A DNA stretch of 64,000 bases, from NCBI RefSeq assembly GCF_016117655.1, contig NZ_CP064936.1, forward strand, positions 806,001 through 870,000, read 5' to 3'. Every line of letters starts with the position of its first letter. Positions within the stretch are counted from its first letter, which is position 1. A program made the position numbers and the translations under genes. The stretch is from Treponema peruense. Its GTDB lineage: Bacteria > Spirochaetota > Spirochaetia > Treponematales > Treponemataceae. Below the pieces are notes generated by a model, which worked only from the letters and a program-made list of their open reading frames with translations, did no database searches and was not told the DNA's origin. Shown here in pieces: positions 1 through 9,078 of the stretch.

Positions 1-676
1 GCGGAATTTCTTCCTTGAGCCTGTTGATTGCGTTTCCACGTATAATTTCTGAAATCCTGAAGTCAACTTCCTGGTCAGTGTAAAATTCTTCGGGATAAAG
101 ATGTGGTGCTTCGGGGGCCAGGTCGTAAAGGGCCTTGAGAACATCGTTTACATTTACATCATCTTTTGCACTTATTTCAATAACACGGTTCTTTGGAAAA
201 TCTGGAAAAAAATCTTCTATAAATTCATGTGATTTTGCTGCATTAGACTTGGGATCTTCTGTTTTGTTTATTGCAATAACCAGTTTGTCAGAAAAAGGGG
301 AAGCCATTTTTGCAATAAGCTGTTCTTCTTCACCGTGTTCTCGTGTTGAATCAAGAATGTAAAGAATAGCGTCACTGTCCTTTATCTGGTCAGAAGCAAT
401 TTTTGTAAGCTTAAGGTTCAGCTTTTTGTCGCTTATGTGAAGTCCGGGTGTATCAATGAAGACAAGCTGACCCAAAGAAGTGTTTACTATTCCTTTGATT
501 GCGTTTCTTGTTGTCTGCGGAATTTCTGAAACAATGCTTATTGTCTCACCGCTGGCCGTGTTCAGAAAAGTGGATTTTCCTGCAGACGGCCGCCCAATGA
601 TAGAAACCATTGCTGTTTTGGGGCCTGCCTTCGGAATTTCGTAATCTTCGTTTTCTGTTGTGGTTAGTGTATCCAT
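1..676 (-). CDS. era: GTPase Era, 3' end beyond window (partial)
   Basis: Era is a membrane-associated GTPase that binds 16S rRNA and helps mature the 30S subunit. About 225 N-terminal residues are visible. The P-loop is GRPSAGKS near residue 28, the G3 motif is DTPG, and the G4 motif is NKTE, where most Era proteins have NKxD. The stretch around TDQEVDFRISEIIR matches the linker that leads into the C-terminal KH domain, which lies outside the window. The ATG at 676 is preferred because a strong promoter ends six bases upstream. An in-frame ATG two codons earlier would abut the -10 box. There is no ribosome binding site, so the mRNA is probably leaderless. Identification is firm; only the 3' part is missing. 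Confidence 0.9.
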   Translation of the reverse strand, partial: MDTLTTTENEDYEIPKAGPKTAMVSIIGRPSAGKSTFLNTASGETISIVSEIPQTTRNAIKGIVNTSLGQLVFIDTPGLHISDKKLNLKLTKIASDQIKDSDAILYILDSTREHGEEEQLIAKMASPFSDKLVIAINKTEDPKSNAAKSHEFIEDFFPDFPKNRVIEISAKDDVNVNDVLKALYDLAPEAPHLYPEEFYTDQEVDFRISEIIRGNAINRLKEEIP

Positions 677-682
677 GAACAT

Positions 683-712
683 ATTATAGAACAAAAAGCC
701 TCTGTTCTGCAA
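683..712 (-). promoter_or_regulatory. Promoter of era, probably leaderless
   Basis: On the minus strand a -35 box TTGCAG and a perfect -10 box TATAAT are separated by 18 bases. The -10 box ends six bases before the era ATG at 676, which places transcription start at or next to the start codon. No Shine-Dalgarno sequence is present. An inverted pair AGAACA/TGTTCT also lies inside the spacer region. Confidence 0.65.
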
Positions 713-876
713 TATTCTTGAGTTGGTGAGTTAAGCCGTTATTCCCCTTTATGTGTGCAGAATCTTAAAATAAACAAAAAGTATAACAAAATACTCTGAT
801 TTTTTATAAAAAGGGCTTAAATTCCCTTGAATTTACGTATTTTGTATTTTTTCATGTAGAAGAAAAAAATACAATT

Positions 877-885
877 TGCTATAAT
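877..885 (+). promoter_or_regulatory. Extended -10 promoter of glgX
   Basis: TGCTATAAT is a perfect extended -10 element, and there is no convincing -35 box. It ends eight bases before the glgX ATG at 894. No ribosome binding site lies between them, so the transcript would start at or within a base or two of the start codon. The rest of the 677-893 intergenic stretch holds only the era promoter and AT-rich sequence. Confidence 0.5.
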
Positions 886-893
886 CGCAAATT

Positions 894-3032
894 ATGGAAT
901 TAATACAGACTTTACCCGGAAACCCTATGCCTCTAGGAGCTTCAGTCGTTAACGGGGGTGTTAATTTTGCAGTTTTCAGCAGAAATGCCACAAGAGTAAT
1001 TCTTGAGTTCTTTAAAAATTCAGAAGACTGTGAGCCATATGCCCAAATTGAATTTGACCCTGAGGTAAACAGAACCGGCGATGTATGGCATGTTTTTGTA
1101 CCCGGAATAAAACCTGGCGATCTTTATCTGTATCACGTTGACGGTCCTTTTGAACCTTCTGCCGGTCACCGCTTTAATGTAAAGCAGCTTCTTTTTGATC
1201 CCTATGCAAAGGCACTTACGCCTGTATCTTTGTTTCATAATCTTCCGCCGGTGTACAGAACGCCTGTAGACAAAACCGACGTTGAACTTGCAGAAAGCCA
1301 TTATCATTTTCAGTTCCCCAAGTGTGTTGTGGTCAACGATTCTGACTTTGACTGGCAGGGGGATAAGCCGCTTAATATTCCGCTTTCAGAAAGCATAATT
1401 TACGAAACACATGTAAAAGGTTTTACAGCCGGCAAAAACGCAAATGTTTCTAACCCTGGAACATACGCCGGTTTTATAGAAAAGATTCCTTATTTAAAGA
1501 GTCTGGGCATTACATCTGTTGAATTTCTTCCTATTTATGAGTTCGATGAGTACGAGAATACAAACGTTAATCCCCGTACCGGCGAACGCATGAAAAATTA
1601 CTGGGGTTACAGCACAATAGATTTTTTTGCACCCAAAGCAGGCTATTCCGCAGACAAGACACCGGGCGGTTGTGTACGCGAATTCAAAACACTTGTACGC
1701 GAAATGCACAAAGCAGGCCTTGAAGTTATTCTTGACGTTGTATTCAACCACACGGCAGAAGGCAATGAACATGGCATTACGCTCAACTTCCGCGGTTTTG
1801 AAAACAGCGTATACTATACCCTTGTAGGAAGCCATAAAGAATATTACATGAACTTCAGCGGCTGCGGAAACACAATGAACTGCAATCATCCTGTAGTAGA
1901 AGCATATATCCTTGACTGCTTAAGATACTGGGTTCTTCAGTATCATATTGACGGTTTTAGATTTGATCTTGCAAGTATACTCGGCCGCGGTCCTGACGGA
2001 ACAATCATGCAGTATCCGCCGCTTTTGAATGCAATTTCAGAAGATCCGGTGCTTCATTCCACAAAAATCATTGCAGAACCGTGGGATGCAGGCGGTGCTT
2101 ACCAGCTGGGTGGCTTTCCCGGAGGACGCTGGGCTGAATGGAATGACCGCTTCCGTGACGACATAAGGCGTTTCTGGCGTGGCGACGAATATGTTTCTAC
2201 ATCAGCAGCAACAAGAATAAGCGGTTCGAGCGACCTTTTTGCACTTTCGGGAAGAAAACCGTGGCACAGTCTCAACTACATAACATGCCATGACGGCTTT
2301 ACTATGAATGATCTTGTAAGCTATAACGGCAAGCACAATGAGCAGAACGGTGAAGGAAACCGCGACGGTACTGACAGCAACTGGAGCTACAATCACGGTT
2401 ACGAAGGTCCTACGGCAAATCCGCATATAGAAAAGCTGCGTTCAAAACAGATGCGCAATTTTATACTTACGCTTCTTATTTCGCAGGGAACACCAATGCT
2501 TCTGGGGGGCGATGAATTCCGCCGTGGACAGCAGGGAAACAACAATGCGTACTGTCAGGACAATGATATAAGTTGGTTTGACTGGACTAACGTAAATCTA
2601 AATGATAGGCTTATCACATTTACAAAAAGAGCCATTGCTTTAAGAAAAGCGCATGCCGTATTCCGCAGAAAGGATTTCTTTCACGGAGACAAAGCTGGTG
2701 CTTCTCCCGATATCCAGTGGTACAACATAGACGGAAGCAATCCTGACTGGAACAAGCTGTCAAGGTTCCTTGCATTCCGGCTGGGCGGTTCCTATTGCAT
2801 TAATGACGACGGAACACCCGACAATGATTTTTATATTGCCGCCAATACAGACAGGCAGGACGCTATGGTTACAGTACCGACACTTACCGACGGTAAACGC
2901 TGGTACCGCGTAGCCGACACTTCCATAGATGCCGATGATGCAATTGTTTTGACGGACAAGGCAGAAAAGTTACGGGCTCAGGAGCGCTATATTGTTCCTG
3001 CCGGCTCATTAATTATTTTGATTGCTAAATAA
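894..3032 (+). CDS. glgX: Glycogen debranching enzyme / isoamylase (GH13)
   Basis: This cytoplasmic GH13 enzyme hydrolyses alpha-1,6 branches of phosphorylase-limit glycogen. The N-terminal region (about 1-110) is an isoamylase-type CBM48 fold, followed by the GH13 barrel. Visible catalytic motifs are GFRFDLAS with the Asp nucleophile near residue 358, IIAEPWDAGG with the acid Glu near 395, and CHDGFTMNDL near 463 with the transition-state Asp. The NGEGNRDG stretch is typical of the GlgX/isoamylase subfamily. At 712 residues it has family length. It lies 24 bases upstream of glgP with the same orientation, so the two form a glycogen-degradation operon. The start lacks a ribosome binding site and may be leaderless. 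GlgX rather than plant-type isoamylase is the likely name, though the two are close. Confidence 0.93.
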   Translation: MELIQTLPGNPMPLGASVVNGGVNFAVFSRNATRVILEFFKNSEDCEPYAQIEFDPEVNRTGDVWHVFVPGIKPGDLYLYHVDGPFEPSAGHRFNVKQLLFDPYAKALTPVSLFHNLPPVYRTPVDKTDVELAESHYHFQFPKCVVVNDSDFDWQGDKPLNIPLSESIIYETHVKGFTAGKNANVSNPGTYAGFIEKIPYLKSLGITSVEFLPIYEFDEYENTNVNPRTGERMKNYWGYSTIDFFAPKAGYSADKTPGGCVREFKTLVREMHKAGLEVILDVVFNHTAEGNEHGITLNFRGFENSVYYTLVGSHKEYYMNFSGCGNTMNCNHPVVEAYILDCLRYWVLQYHIDGFRFDLASILGRGPDGTIMQYPPLLNAISEDPVLHSTKIIAEPWDAGGAYQLGGFPGGRWAEWNDRFRDDIRRFWRGDEYVSTSAATRISGSSDLFALSGRKPWHSLNYITCHDGFTMNDLVSYNGKHNEQNGEGNRDGTDSNWSYNHGYEGPTANPHIEKLRSKQMRNFILTLLISQGTPMLLGGDEFRRGQQGNNNAYCQDNDISWFDWTNVNLNDRLITFTKRAIALRKAHAVFRRKDFFHGDKAGASPDIQWYNIDGSNPDWNKLSRFLAFRLGGSYCINDDGTPDNDFYIAANTDRQDAMVTVPTLTDGKRWYRVADTSIDADDAIVLTDKAEKLRAQERYIVPAGSLIILIAK

Positions 3033-3056
3033 AAGAAAAGTTCTTAGGAGGAACAA

Positions 3057-5504
3057 ATGACTTTTGATGCAGAACAGTTTAAGGCGAATCTTACCGCACG
3101 TCTTCGCAGACAGTATGGTAAAGACATTTCCCAGGCAAACAAGCACGATCTCTTTGATGCAGTAAGTGCAAGTGCGCTTGAGATTATTATGCCGAACTGG
3201 ATGGAAACACGCAGGGAATACGAAGCAAAGCCTACAAAGCAGCTTTATTACCTTAGTGCTGAATTCCTCATGGGTCGTGCTCTCAGCAACAATCTTATCA
3301 ATTCCGGAATTATGGAGCAGGTAAAGGACGTTCTTAAGGGCATGAACATCAACTACGACATGATCGAGGACGAAGAGCCCGATGCAGGTCTTGGTAACGG
3401 TGGTCTCGGACGCCTGGCAGCGTGCTTCCTGGATTCTATCGCTACATTGCAGTACCCCGGTCATGGATACGGAATTCGCTATGAGTACGGAATGTTTGAG
3501 CAGCATATCGAAAACGGATATCAGGTTGAATACCCCGACAACTGGCTTAAGCACCGCGATCCGTGGGAAGTAAAACGTTCAGACCTTTCTGTTACCGTAA
3601 AATTCGGCGGACAGATCAAGTACGGAAAGACTCCGGACGGTCAGGACCGTTTCTATATCGAAAATGCAGAGGAAGTTACAGCAACTCCTTATGATATGCC
3701 TGTTGTAGGATATGGATGCAATACTGTAAATACTCTTCGCCTGTGGCAGGCAAGCAGTCCCAACGGTTTTGACCTTCAGCTCTTCAACGACATGCAGTAC
3801 CACCGTGCTGTAGAAAGACAGAATGATGCAGAAGACATAAGCCGCGTTCTTTACCCGAACGATTCAGGTCCCAGCGGAAAGGAACTTCGCCTTCGCCAGC
3901 AGTATTTCTTTACTTCAGCATCTCTGCAGGATCTTATACATCACTTTGTAAATACAGTCGGAACAGATTTCTCTAAGTTCCCGCAGTATCACGTGATTCA
4001 GCTTAACGATACACACCCTGTAGTAGCAATCCCCGAACTTATGCGCATTCTTATGGATGAGTACAATGTAGGCTGGGATGATGCTTGGAGTATCGTTCAG
4101 AAGACATTTGCTTACACAAACCACACAATTCTTGCCGAAGCCCTCGAAAAGTGGCCTATTGACATCTTCCAGAGGCTTCTTCCGAGAATCTACCAGATTG
4201 TAGAAGAAATCAACCGTCGCTTTATGATTGAACTGCGCCAGAAGTTCCCCGAGGACTATGACAAGCAGAATCACATGTCAATAATCCATGATGGAAAAAT
4301 CTACATGGCATGGCTTGCAATCCACGCTTCATTCAGCGTAAACGGTGTTGCAGAACTTCACACAAAGCTTCTCAAAGAGCAGGAACTCAAGAACTGGAAT
4401 GCCATTTACCCGCAGAAGTTTAATAACAAGACAAACGGTGTTACACAGCGCCGCTGGCTTTTGAGCTCCAACCCTGAACTTGCTGAATTCATTACTGCAA
4501 GAATTGGACACGGTTGGGAAACAGACTTGAGCAAGCTTAAGGGACTCGAAAAGTTTGTTGATGACGAAAAGTCAATTGACGAACTTATTGCAATCAAGCT
4601 TCACAACAAAGAGCGCCTTGCAGACTGCCTCAAGCACACACAGAATGAATTCCTTGACCCTGAAAGCATTTTTGACACCCAGGTAAAGCGTCTTCATGAG
4701 TACAAGAGACAGCTTCTCAACGTTCTTCACATTATGTATCTTTACAACAGAATTGTTGAAGATCCTTCTTACAATCCGCCGGCACGCACATTTATCTTCG
4801 GAGCAAAGTCTGCTTCCGGATACCGCCGTGCAAAGCAGATTATCAAGCTTATCAATACTGTTGCTGAGCGCGTAAACAACGACCGCCGCGTTGGAGGAAA
4901 ACTCCGCGTTGTATTCGTAGAAAACTACCGCGTTTCAATGGCAGAAAAGATTATTCCTGCCAGCGATGTTTCAGAGCAGATTTCTACTGCAGGATACGAA
5001 GCTTCAGGTACTTCAAACATGAAGTTTATGATGAACGGTGCCCTTACTTTGGGAACTCTTGACGGAGCAAATATCGAGATTGTAAACGAAGCGGGTGAAG
5101 ACAACGCATTTATCTTTGGTCTTACAGCAGATGAGATCATCAAGATTAACAGCGAACATTCTTACAATCCGCAGAAGTATCTTGACCGCAGCCCGGCTCT
5201 TGCCAAAGTTGTAAACCAGCTTGTTGACGGAACATACGATCCTACAGGACAGCAGTTCAAGGAACTTTATGACTCTTTGGTTTACGGAATTGAAGGTCAG
5301 CGTCCTGACGTTTATTATGTTCTTGCAGACTTTGATTCTTATGTTCAGGCTCAGGAAAAAGTTGCAGCCGAATATACAGACAGAAAATCATGGGCAAGAA
5401 AGACACTTATTAATATTGCCAACAGCGGAAAATTCTCAAGTGACCGCACTATTGAGGATTATGTACGCGACATCTGGCACCTTAAAAAGGTTGTAGTAAA
5501 ATAA
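3057..5504 (+). CDS. glgP: Glycogen/maltodextrin phosphorylase (GT35)
   Basis: This enzyme phosphorolyses alpha-1,4-glucan ends to glucose-1-phosphate, using pyridoxal phosphate. The 815-residue length is normal for GT35. The PLP-lysine region EASGTSNMKFMMNGA (Lys near 657) and the preceding KRLHEYKRQ motif are intact, as is the N-terminal GLGNGGLGRLAACFLDS signature. The ATG follows a strong AGGAGG at about 3047. It is the second gene after glgX; the debranching enzyme supplies linear chains for it. A hairpin and a terminator follow. Glycogen and maltodextrin specificity cannot be separated by eye; the neighbouring glgX favours glycogen. Confidence 0.94.
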   Translation: MTFDAEQFKANLTARLRRQYGKDISQANKHDLFDAVSASALEIIMPNWMETRREYEAKPTKQLYYLSAEFLMGRALSNNLINSGIMEQVKDVLKGMNINYDMIEDEEPDAGLGNGGLGRLAACFLDSIATLQYPGHGYGIRYEYGMFEQHIENGYQVEYPDNWLKHRDPWEVKRSDLSVTVKFGGQIKYGKTPDGQDRFYIENAEEVTATPYDMPVVGYGCNTVNTLRLWQASSPNGFDLQLFNDMQYHRAVERQNDAEDISRVLYPNDSGPSGKELRLRQQYFFTSASLQDLIHHFVNTVGTDFSKFPQYHVIQLNDTHPVVAIPELMRILMDEYNVGWDDAWSIVQKTFAYTNHTILAEALEKWPIDIFQRLLPRIYQIVEEINRRFMIELRQKFPEDYDKQNHMSIIHDGKIYMAWLAIHASFSVNGVAELHTKLLKEQELKNWNAIYPQKFNNKTNGVTQRRWLLSSNPELAEFITARIGHGWETDLSKLKGLEKFVDDEKSIDELIAIKLHNKERLADCLKHTQNEFLDPESIFDTQVKRLHEYKRQLLNVLHIMYLYNRIVEDPSYNPPARTFIFGAKSASGYRRAKQIIKLINTVAERVNNDRRVGGKLRVVFVENYRVSMAEKIIPASDVSEQISTAGYEASGTSNMKFMMNGALTLGTLDGANIEIVNEAGEDNAFIFGLTADEIIKINSEHSYNPQKYLDRSPALAKVVNQLVDGTYDPTGQQFKELYDSLVYGIEGQRPDVYYVLADFDSYVQAQEKVAAEYTDRKSWARKTLINIANSGKFSSDRTIEDYVRDIWHLKKVVVK

Positions 5505-5516
5505 TCCGAAGTATCG

Positions 5517-5614
5517 AAAACTGAATTTTTAATTCGGTTTTAGGTTGCTTTCTGATTGTACTGAAATTTTCGCATTCTGCTCGCCGTGGATTTTTCTGCG
5601 GCGGGCATTTTTTC
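5517..5614 (+). terminator. Hairpin and intrinsic terminator after glgXP
   Basis: A first stem pairs 5517-5527 with 5531-5541 directly after the glgP stop. A second stem, TGCTCGCCG (5578-5586) with CGGCGGGCA (5599-5607), is followed by a T-rich tract and is the better intrinsic terminator. Both fit the end of the glgXP transcript. Confidence 0.7.
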
Positions 5615-5641
5615 TTCAAATTTAAAATTCAGGAAAAAAAG

Positions 5642-6571
5642 ATGAATTATAAAAGCCATTCCGTTCTTTCAAGCCTTGGACTTATTCTGACCGCAGCAAT
5701 CTGGGGCTTTGCTTTTGTCATTGTTAAAGACAGCCTTGATTATGTAGGCGCGGTTTGGATGATTGCGTTTAGGTTTACAATAGCAGCCGTAATTCTTGCC
5801 GCAATTTTCTATAAAAAATTTGCACTTTTTAACCGCAGCTATCTTGTTCACGGGGCGGTTCTGGGGCTTTTTCTTTTTCTGGCATATCTTTTCCAGACTA
5901 TAGGCTGCAAATTCACTACTGCAGGAAAAAACGCCTTTCTTACGACAGTTTACGTTATTCTTATTCCGCTTATAGGATGGCCAATGCGCAAAAAGAGACC
6001 GTCGTGGTATGTTTTTGTTGCGGCTGTAATGTCTGTAACAGGAATAGGACTTCTTGCCCTTCAGAATGACGGCGGAAATGTTTTTGAAATTAACATGGGC
6101 GACACGCTTACCCTTGTTTGCGGTATTTTTTATGCACTCCATATTCTTTTTGTAGAAAAATACGACGAAACCGAAGATCCTGTTTTTCTGACAGTCCTTC
6201 AGTTTGCATTTGCAGCTCTTTTCGGCTGGATTGTGTCGCCTTTTATGACAGACCCAAAACTTAACGGGCCGTTCCCGCTGGAATATCTTTCAAACCCGCG
6301 CGTTATTCTTTCCATGATGTATCTTGGTGTTTTTAGCACGATGGTTGCTTTCTTTTTGCAGAATGTGTGTCTTAAATTTGTTCCGTCTGCACTTGCGTCA
6401 CTTTTCCTTTCGCTTGAGTCGGTGTTCGGTGTTCTGTTTAGCACACTGCTTTTGGGCGAGCATCTTTCGCTAAGGATGTGGGCTGGCTGTGTTCTTATTT
6501 TTGGCGCGCTTATGATGGCCGAAGTTATTCCGAATATAAAACGGCACAAAAGTGATTCTGCCATTGCATAA
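5642..6571 (+). CDS. EamA/DMT superfamily permease
   Basis: This is an inner-membrane protein of 309 residues with about ten hydrophobic helices arranged as two EamA repeats (roughly 10-145 and 155-295). The N-terminal motif AAIWGFAFVIVKD and the second-repeat pattern SALASLFLSLESVFGVLFSTLLLGE are typical of drug/metabolite transporters. Family members export amino acids, nucleobases or other small metabolites; the substrate cannot be read from sequence. The ATG follows AGGAAAAAAG. It lies between terminators and promoters of other units and is probably monocistronic. Confidence 0.85.
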   Translation: MNYKSHSVLSSLGLILTAAIWGFAFVIVKDSLDYVGAVWMIAFRFTIAAVILAAIFYKKFALFNRSYLVHGAVLGLFLFLAYLFQTIGCKFTTAGKNAFLTTVYVILIPLIGWPMRKKRPSWYVFVAAVMSVTGIGLLALQNDGGNVFEINMGDTLTLVCGIFYALHILFVEKYDETEDPVFLTVLQFAFAALFGWIVSPFMTDPKLNGPFPLEYLSNPRVILSMMYLGVFSTMVAFFLQNVCLKFVPSALASLFLSLESVFGVLFSTLLLGEHLSLRMWAGCVLIFGALMMAEVIPNIKRHKSDSAIA

Positions 6572-6596
6572 ATTTGCATAAAATCTGTATAAATTA

Positions 6597-6625
6597 TTGA
6601 CACTTAACAGGATTAATTTTATACT
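6597..6625 (+). promoter_or_regulatory. Sigma-70 promoter of amino-acid ABC operon
   Basis: A consensus TTGACA and a near-consensus TATACT are separated by exactly 17 bases. The predicted start near 6632 gives a leader of about 58 bases that contains a hairpin and the ribosome binding site. Confidence 0.75.
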
Positions 6626-6635
6626 TAAAAAGGTT

Positions 6636-6679
6636 AGGGACAACGACGTTTTGTACGTTCGAAGTCCCTATTTTTATTT
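6636..6679 (+). promoter_or_regulatory. 5'-leader hairpin with T-rich tail
   Basis: TAGGGAC at 6635-6641 pairs with GTCCCTA at 6664-6670, and there is inner ACGT/ACGT complementarity. A T-rich stretch follows, and then the ribosome binding site at about 6680. It could be an attenuator-like terminator or a 5' stabilising hairpin. No leader peptide or known riboswitch is recognised. Confidence 0.45.
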
Positions 6680-6689
6680 GGAGGACAAT

Positions 6690-7511
6690 ATGAAAAAAAT
6701 TGCATTGATTGCCGGTGCCGTTGTGGCGGTTCTTGCACTTACAGGATGCTCAAAAAAGCAGGAAGCAGCAAAGAAAGGTGAATTTACTGTAGAAGCAGGT
6801 AAACTTAAAGTCGCTATGGAAATCGGTTACCCGCCTTTTGAGTATTTTGCAGAAGACGGAAAGACACCGACAGGTTTTGATGTTGAACTGGGAAAGGCTG
6901 TTTCTGAACGTCTTGGACTTTCTGTTGAATTTGTAGATACAGCATGGGACGGAATTCTTGCCGGACTTGATACTGACCGCTATGACTGCATTATGTCTGC
7001 CATGACAATTACCGATGAGCGCAAGGCAAACTATGACTTTTCTACACCATATATTGGAAACGGACAGGCAATAATTCTTACAAAGGATTCAAAACTTTCT
7101 ATCGCTGCTCCTGAAGATCTGAAAGGTCTTAAGGTAGGATACCAGGCAGAAACAACAAGTGATTTTTATCTTGAAAAATATGCCGCAGCACACGGATTCA
7201 CATATGTTCAGAATGAGTACGACAAAGTTATGAACGCCTACAAGGATCTTGAGTTCGGAAGAATAGATGCTGTTATCAGTGACAGCCTTGTTGCCGTTTC
7301 TTATCTTGGAAAGCCGGACACTGTTTTCAAGCAGGTTTGGGCAGGTACTCCCGACGATTACTTCGGTGTCTGCGTAAAGAAGGGAAATAAAGCACTTCTT
7401 GACAAGATTAATTCTGCTATTGCCGACATGAAGGCAGACGGAACAATGACCAGGATTTACATGAAGATTTTCAATGTAGATCTTTCTGATAGCATTAAAG
7501 ACGTTCAATAG
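6690..7511 (+). CDS. Polar amino-acid ABC transporter, binding lipoprotein
   Basis: This is an extracytoplasmic solute-binding protein of family 3 (HisJ/GlnH type). The start at 6690 is chosen over an upstream in-frame codon because GGAGG sits just before it and the protein then opens with a lipoprotein signal: MKKIA, a hydrophobic core, and the lipobox LTGC (Cys near 20). The family signature lies in GFDVELGKAVSERLG, and the domain continues to residue 273. It is followed by its permease and ATPase. A hairpin separates it from the permease gene, as is common where the binding protein is made in excess. Arginine, lysine, histidine or glutamine are all possible substrates. Confidence 0.9.
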   Translation: MKKIALIAGAVVAVLALTGCSKKQEAAKKGEFTVEAGKLKVAMEIGYPPFEYFAEDGKTPTGFDVELGKAVSERLGLSVEFVDTAWDGILAGLDTDRYDCIMSAMTITDERKANYDFSTPYIGNGQAIILTKDSKLSIAAPEDLKGLKVGYQAETTSDFYLEKYAAAHGFTYVQNEYDKVMNAYKDLEFGRIDAVISDSLVAVSYLGKPDTVFKQVWAGTPDDYFGVCVKKGNKALLDKINSAIADMKADGTMTRIYMKIFNVDLSDSIKDVQ

Positions 7512-7532
7512 TTTTTTAACAGAAAAAAACTT

Positions 7533-7575
7533 GTTTGGATCAGAAGGTTCTGCTTTCTGATTCAAACACTTTTTA
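7533..7575 (+). terminator. Intercistronic attenuating hairpin
   Basis: GTTTGGATCAGAA pairs with TTTCTGATTCAAAC, and a short T-run follows. It lies between the binding-protein and permease genes. It probably reduces read-through or protects the 3' end of the upstream message. Confidence 0.6.
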
Positions 7576-7598
7576 TTATGTAAGGGGTTCTGTTTAAT

Positions 7599-8258
7599 AT
7601 GGATACTTTGGAAAAAATCATCAGATGGATTCCTCAGCTTTTGGACGGCGCGAGGATAACTGTTTTACTTACATTGTGTGCTGTTACGGCAGGACTTTTT
7701 TTAAGTATTTTTCTTGCTCTTGGAGAAATGTCCAAATCCAAAATTATCAGAGGTATCTGCCATGCGTATGTTTTCTTTTTCCGCGGCACGCCTCTTTTGA
7801 TGCAGCTTTATTTTGTATATTACGGCCTTCCCGAAATCAACAAGGCTCTTACCATAAACAATCAGTTTCTTGCGGCATTTATTGCTTATTCACTTAACTG
7901 CGGTGCATACTGTTCTGAAATAATCCGTGCCGCAATTCAGTCTATTGACAAGGGGCAGTTCGAGGCCAGCAAGGTTCTTGGAATGAGTTACTTCCAGACA
8001 ATGAGGCTTATTATTCTTCCGCAGTCAATCCGCCGCCTTATTCCTCCTGTAGGAAATGAATTTATCATGATGCTTAAGGATGCTTCACTTGTTTCTCTTA
8101 TTGCGCTTGCAGATATTACAAAAGTTACGCGCAGTATCCAGTCGTCAACGGCTTCTTCACTTGTTTATATTCCGGCCATGATTCTTTATCTTGTAATTAC
8201 GGCTCTGTTTACTCTCGTATTCCATCTTCTGGAAAAGAAACATTCTGTTTACGAGTAA
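7599..8258 (+). CDS. Polar amino-acid ABC transporter permease
   Basis: This inner-membrane permease of the His/Glu/Gln/Arg family has 219 residues and about five helices. The ABC-coupling (EAA) loop is visible in [20 protein letters not shown] followed by [11 protein letters not shown] (about 128-150). The [15 protein letters not shown] segment is highly typical of HisM/GlnP-like proteins. It is encoded after the binding protein and 16 bases before the ATPase gene. A single permease gene implies a homodimeric membrane channel. Confidence 0.92.
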   Translation: MDTLEKIIRWIPQLLDGARITVLLTLCAVTAGLFLSIFLALGEMSKSKIIRGICHAYVFFFRGTPLLMQLYFVYYGLPEINKALTINNQFLAAFIAYSLNCGAYCSEIIRAAIQSIDKGQFEASKVLGMSYFQTMRLIILPQSIRRLIPPVGNEFIMMLKDASLVSLIALADITKVTRSIQSSTASSLVYIPAMILYLVITALFTLVFHLLEKKHSVYE

Positions 8259-8274
8259 TTTTTTGGAGGATTTT

Positions 8275-9039
8275 ATGTCGATGATAGAAACTGTTGATAT
8301 ATGCAATTCATTCGGAAAACTTGATGTTCTGAAAAATGTTTCGCTTACCGTAAAACCCAGCGAAGTTGTCTGTATAATCGGACCGAGTGGTGCTGGCAAG
8401 TCTACTTTTTTGCGCGCACTCAACCACCTTGAGCACATTAACAACGGAAAAATCTTTATAGAAGGAAATTTGATTGCCCATTATGAAAACGGTGTTAAAA
8501 AACTTCATATAACTTCAAAGGAACGACGCCAGAGGCTTCTTGAAGTCGGAATGGTTTTCCAGCGTTTTAATCTTTTTCCGCACAAGACTGTTCTTGAAAA
8601 TACAATGGTTGCACCGATGAATGTTCTTGGAAAAACAAAGGAGCAGGCACGTATACGAGGAATTGAACTTCTTGAGCAGGTTGGGCTTGGCGACAAAATT
8701 GACGCTTACCCGAACAAACTTTCGGGCGGCCAGCAGCAGCGTGTTGCTATAGCGCGCGCACTTGCAATGGATCCCAAGATTATGCTTTTTGACGAGCCAA
8801 CCAGTGCCCTCGACCCCGAACTTGTAGGTGAAGTACTTGCGGTTATGAAGCAGCTTGCAGAAAAGGGAATGACAATGGTCGTTGTTACACACGAGATGGG
8901 TTTTGCGCGCGAAGTTGCGGACCGTGTTGTCTTTATGGAAAGCGGACGCATTCTCGAAGAGGGAACTCCGGAACAGATTTTCCAGAATCCCCAGAACGAA
9001 AGACTCAAGCAGTTTTTACGGGCAGTTATTTCGCAATAA
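8275..9039 (+). CDS. Polar amino-acid ABC transporter ATPase
   Basis: This is the cytoplasmic nucleotide-binding subunit, 254 residues. The Walker A motif is GPSGAGKST, the Q-loop is [10 protein letters not shown], the signature is LSGGQQQR, Walker B is [13 protein letters not shown], and the switch His lies in VVTHEMG. An upstream in-frame TTG at 8263 overlaps the ribosome binding site, so the ATG at 8275, placed after GGAGGA, is preferred. It is the last gene of the operon; a bidirectional hairpin follows. Confidence 0.93.
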   Translation: MSMIETVDICNSFGKLDVLKNVSLTVKPSEVVCIIGPSGAGKSTFLRALNHLEHINNGKIFIEGNLIAHYENGVKKLHITSKERRQRLLEVGMVFQRFNLFPHKTVLENTMVAPMNVLGKTKEQARIRGIELLEQVGLGDKIDAYPNKLSGGQQQRVAIARALAMDPKIMLFDEPTSALDPELVGEVLAVMKQLAEKGMTMVVVTHEMGFAREVADRVVFMESGRILEEGTPEQIFQNPQNERLKQFLRAVISQ

Positions 9040-9044
9040 TAGTA

Positions 9045-9078
9045 TTAATAACATATTGGTAAACTAATGTGTTATTAA
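9045..9078. terminator. Bidirectional terminator hairpin
   Basis: TTAATAACATATT pairs with AATGTGTTATTAA around an eight-base loop between two convergent genes. The arm overlaps the last codons of the minus-strand dehydrogenase. T-runs are weak, so termination efficiency is uncertain. Confidence 0.5.
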
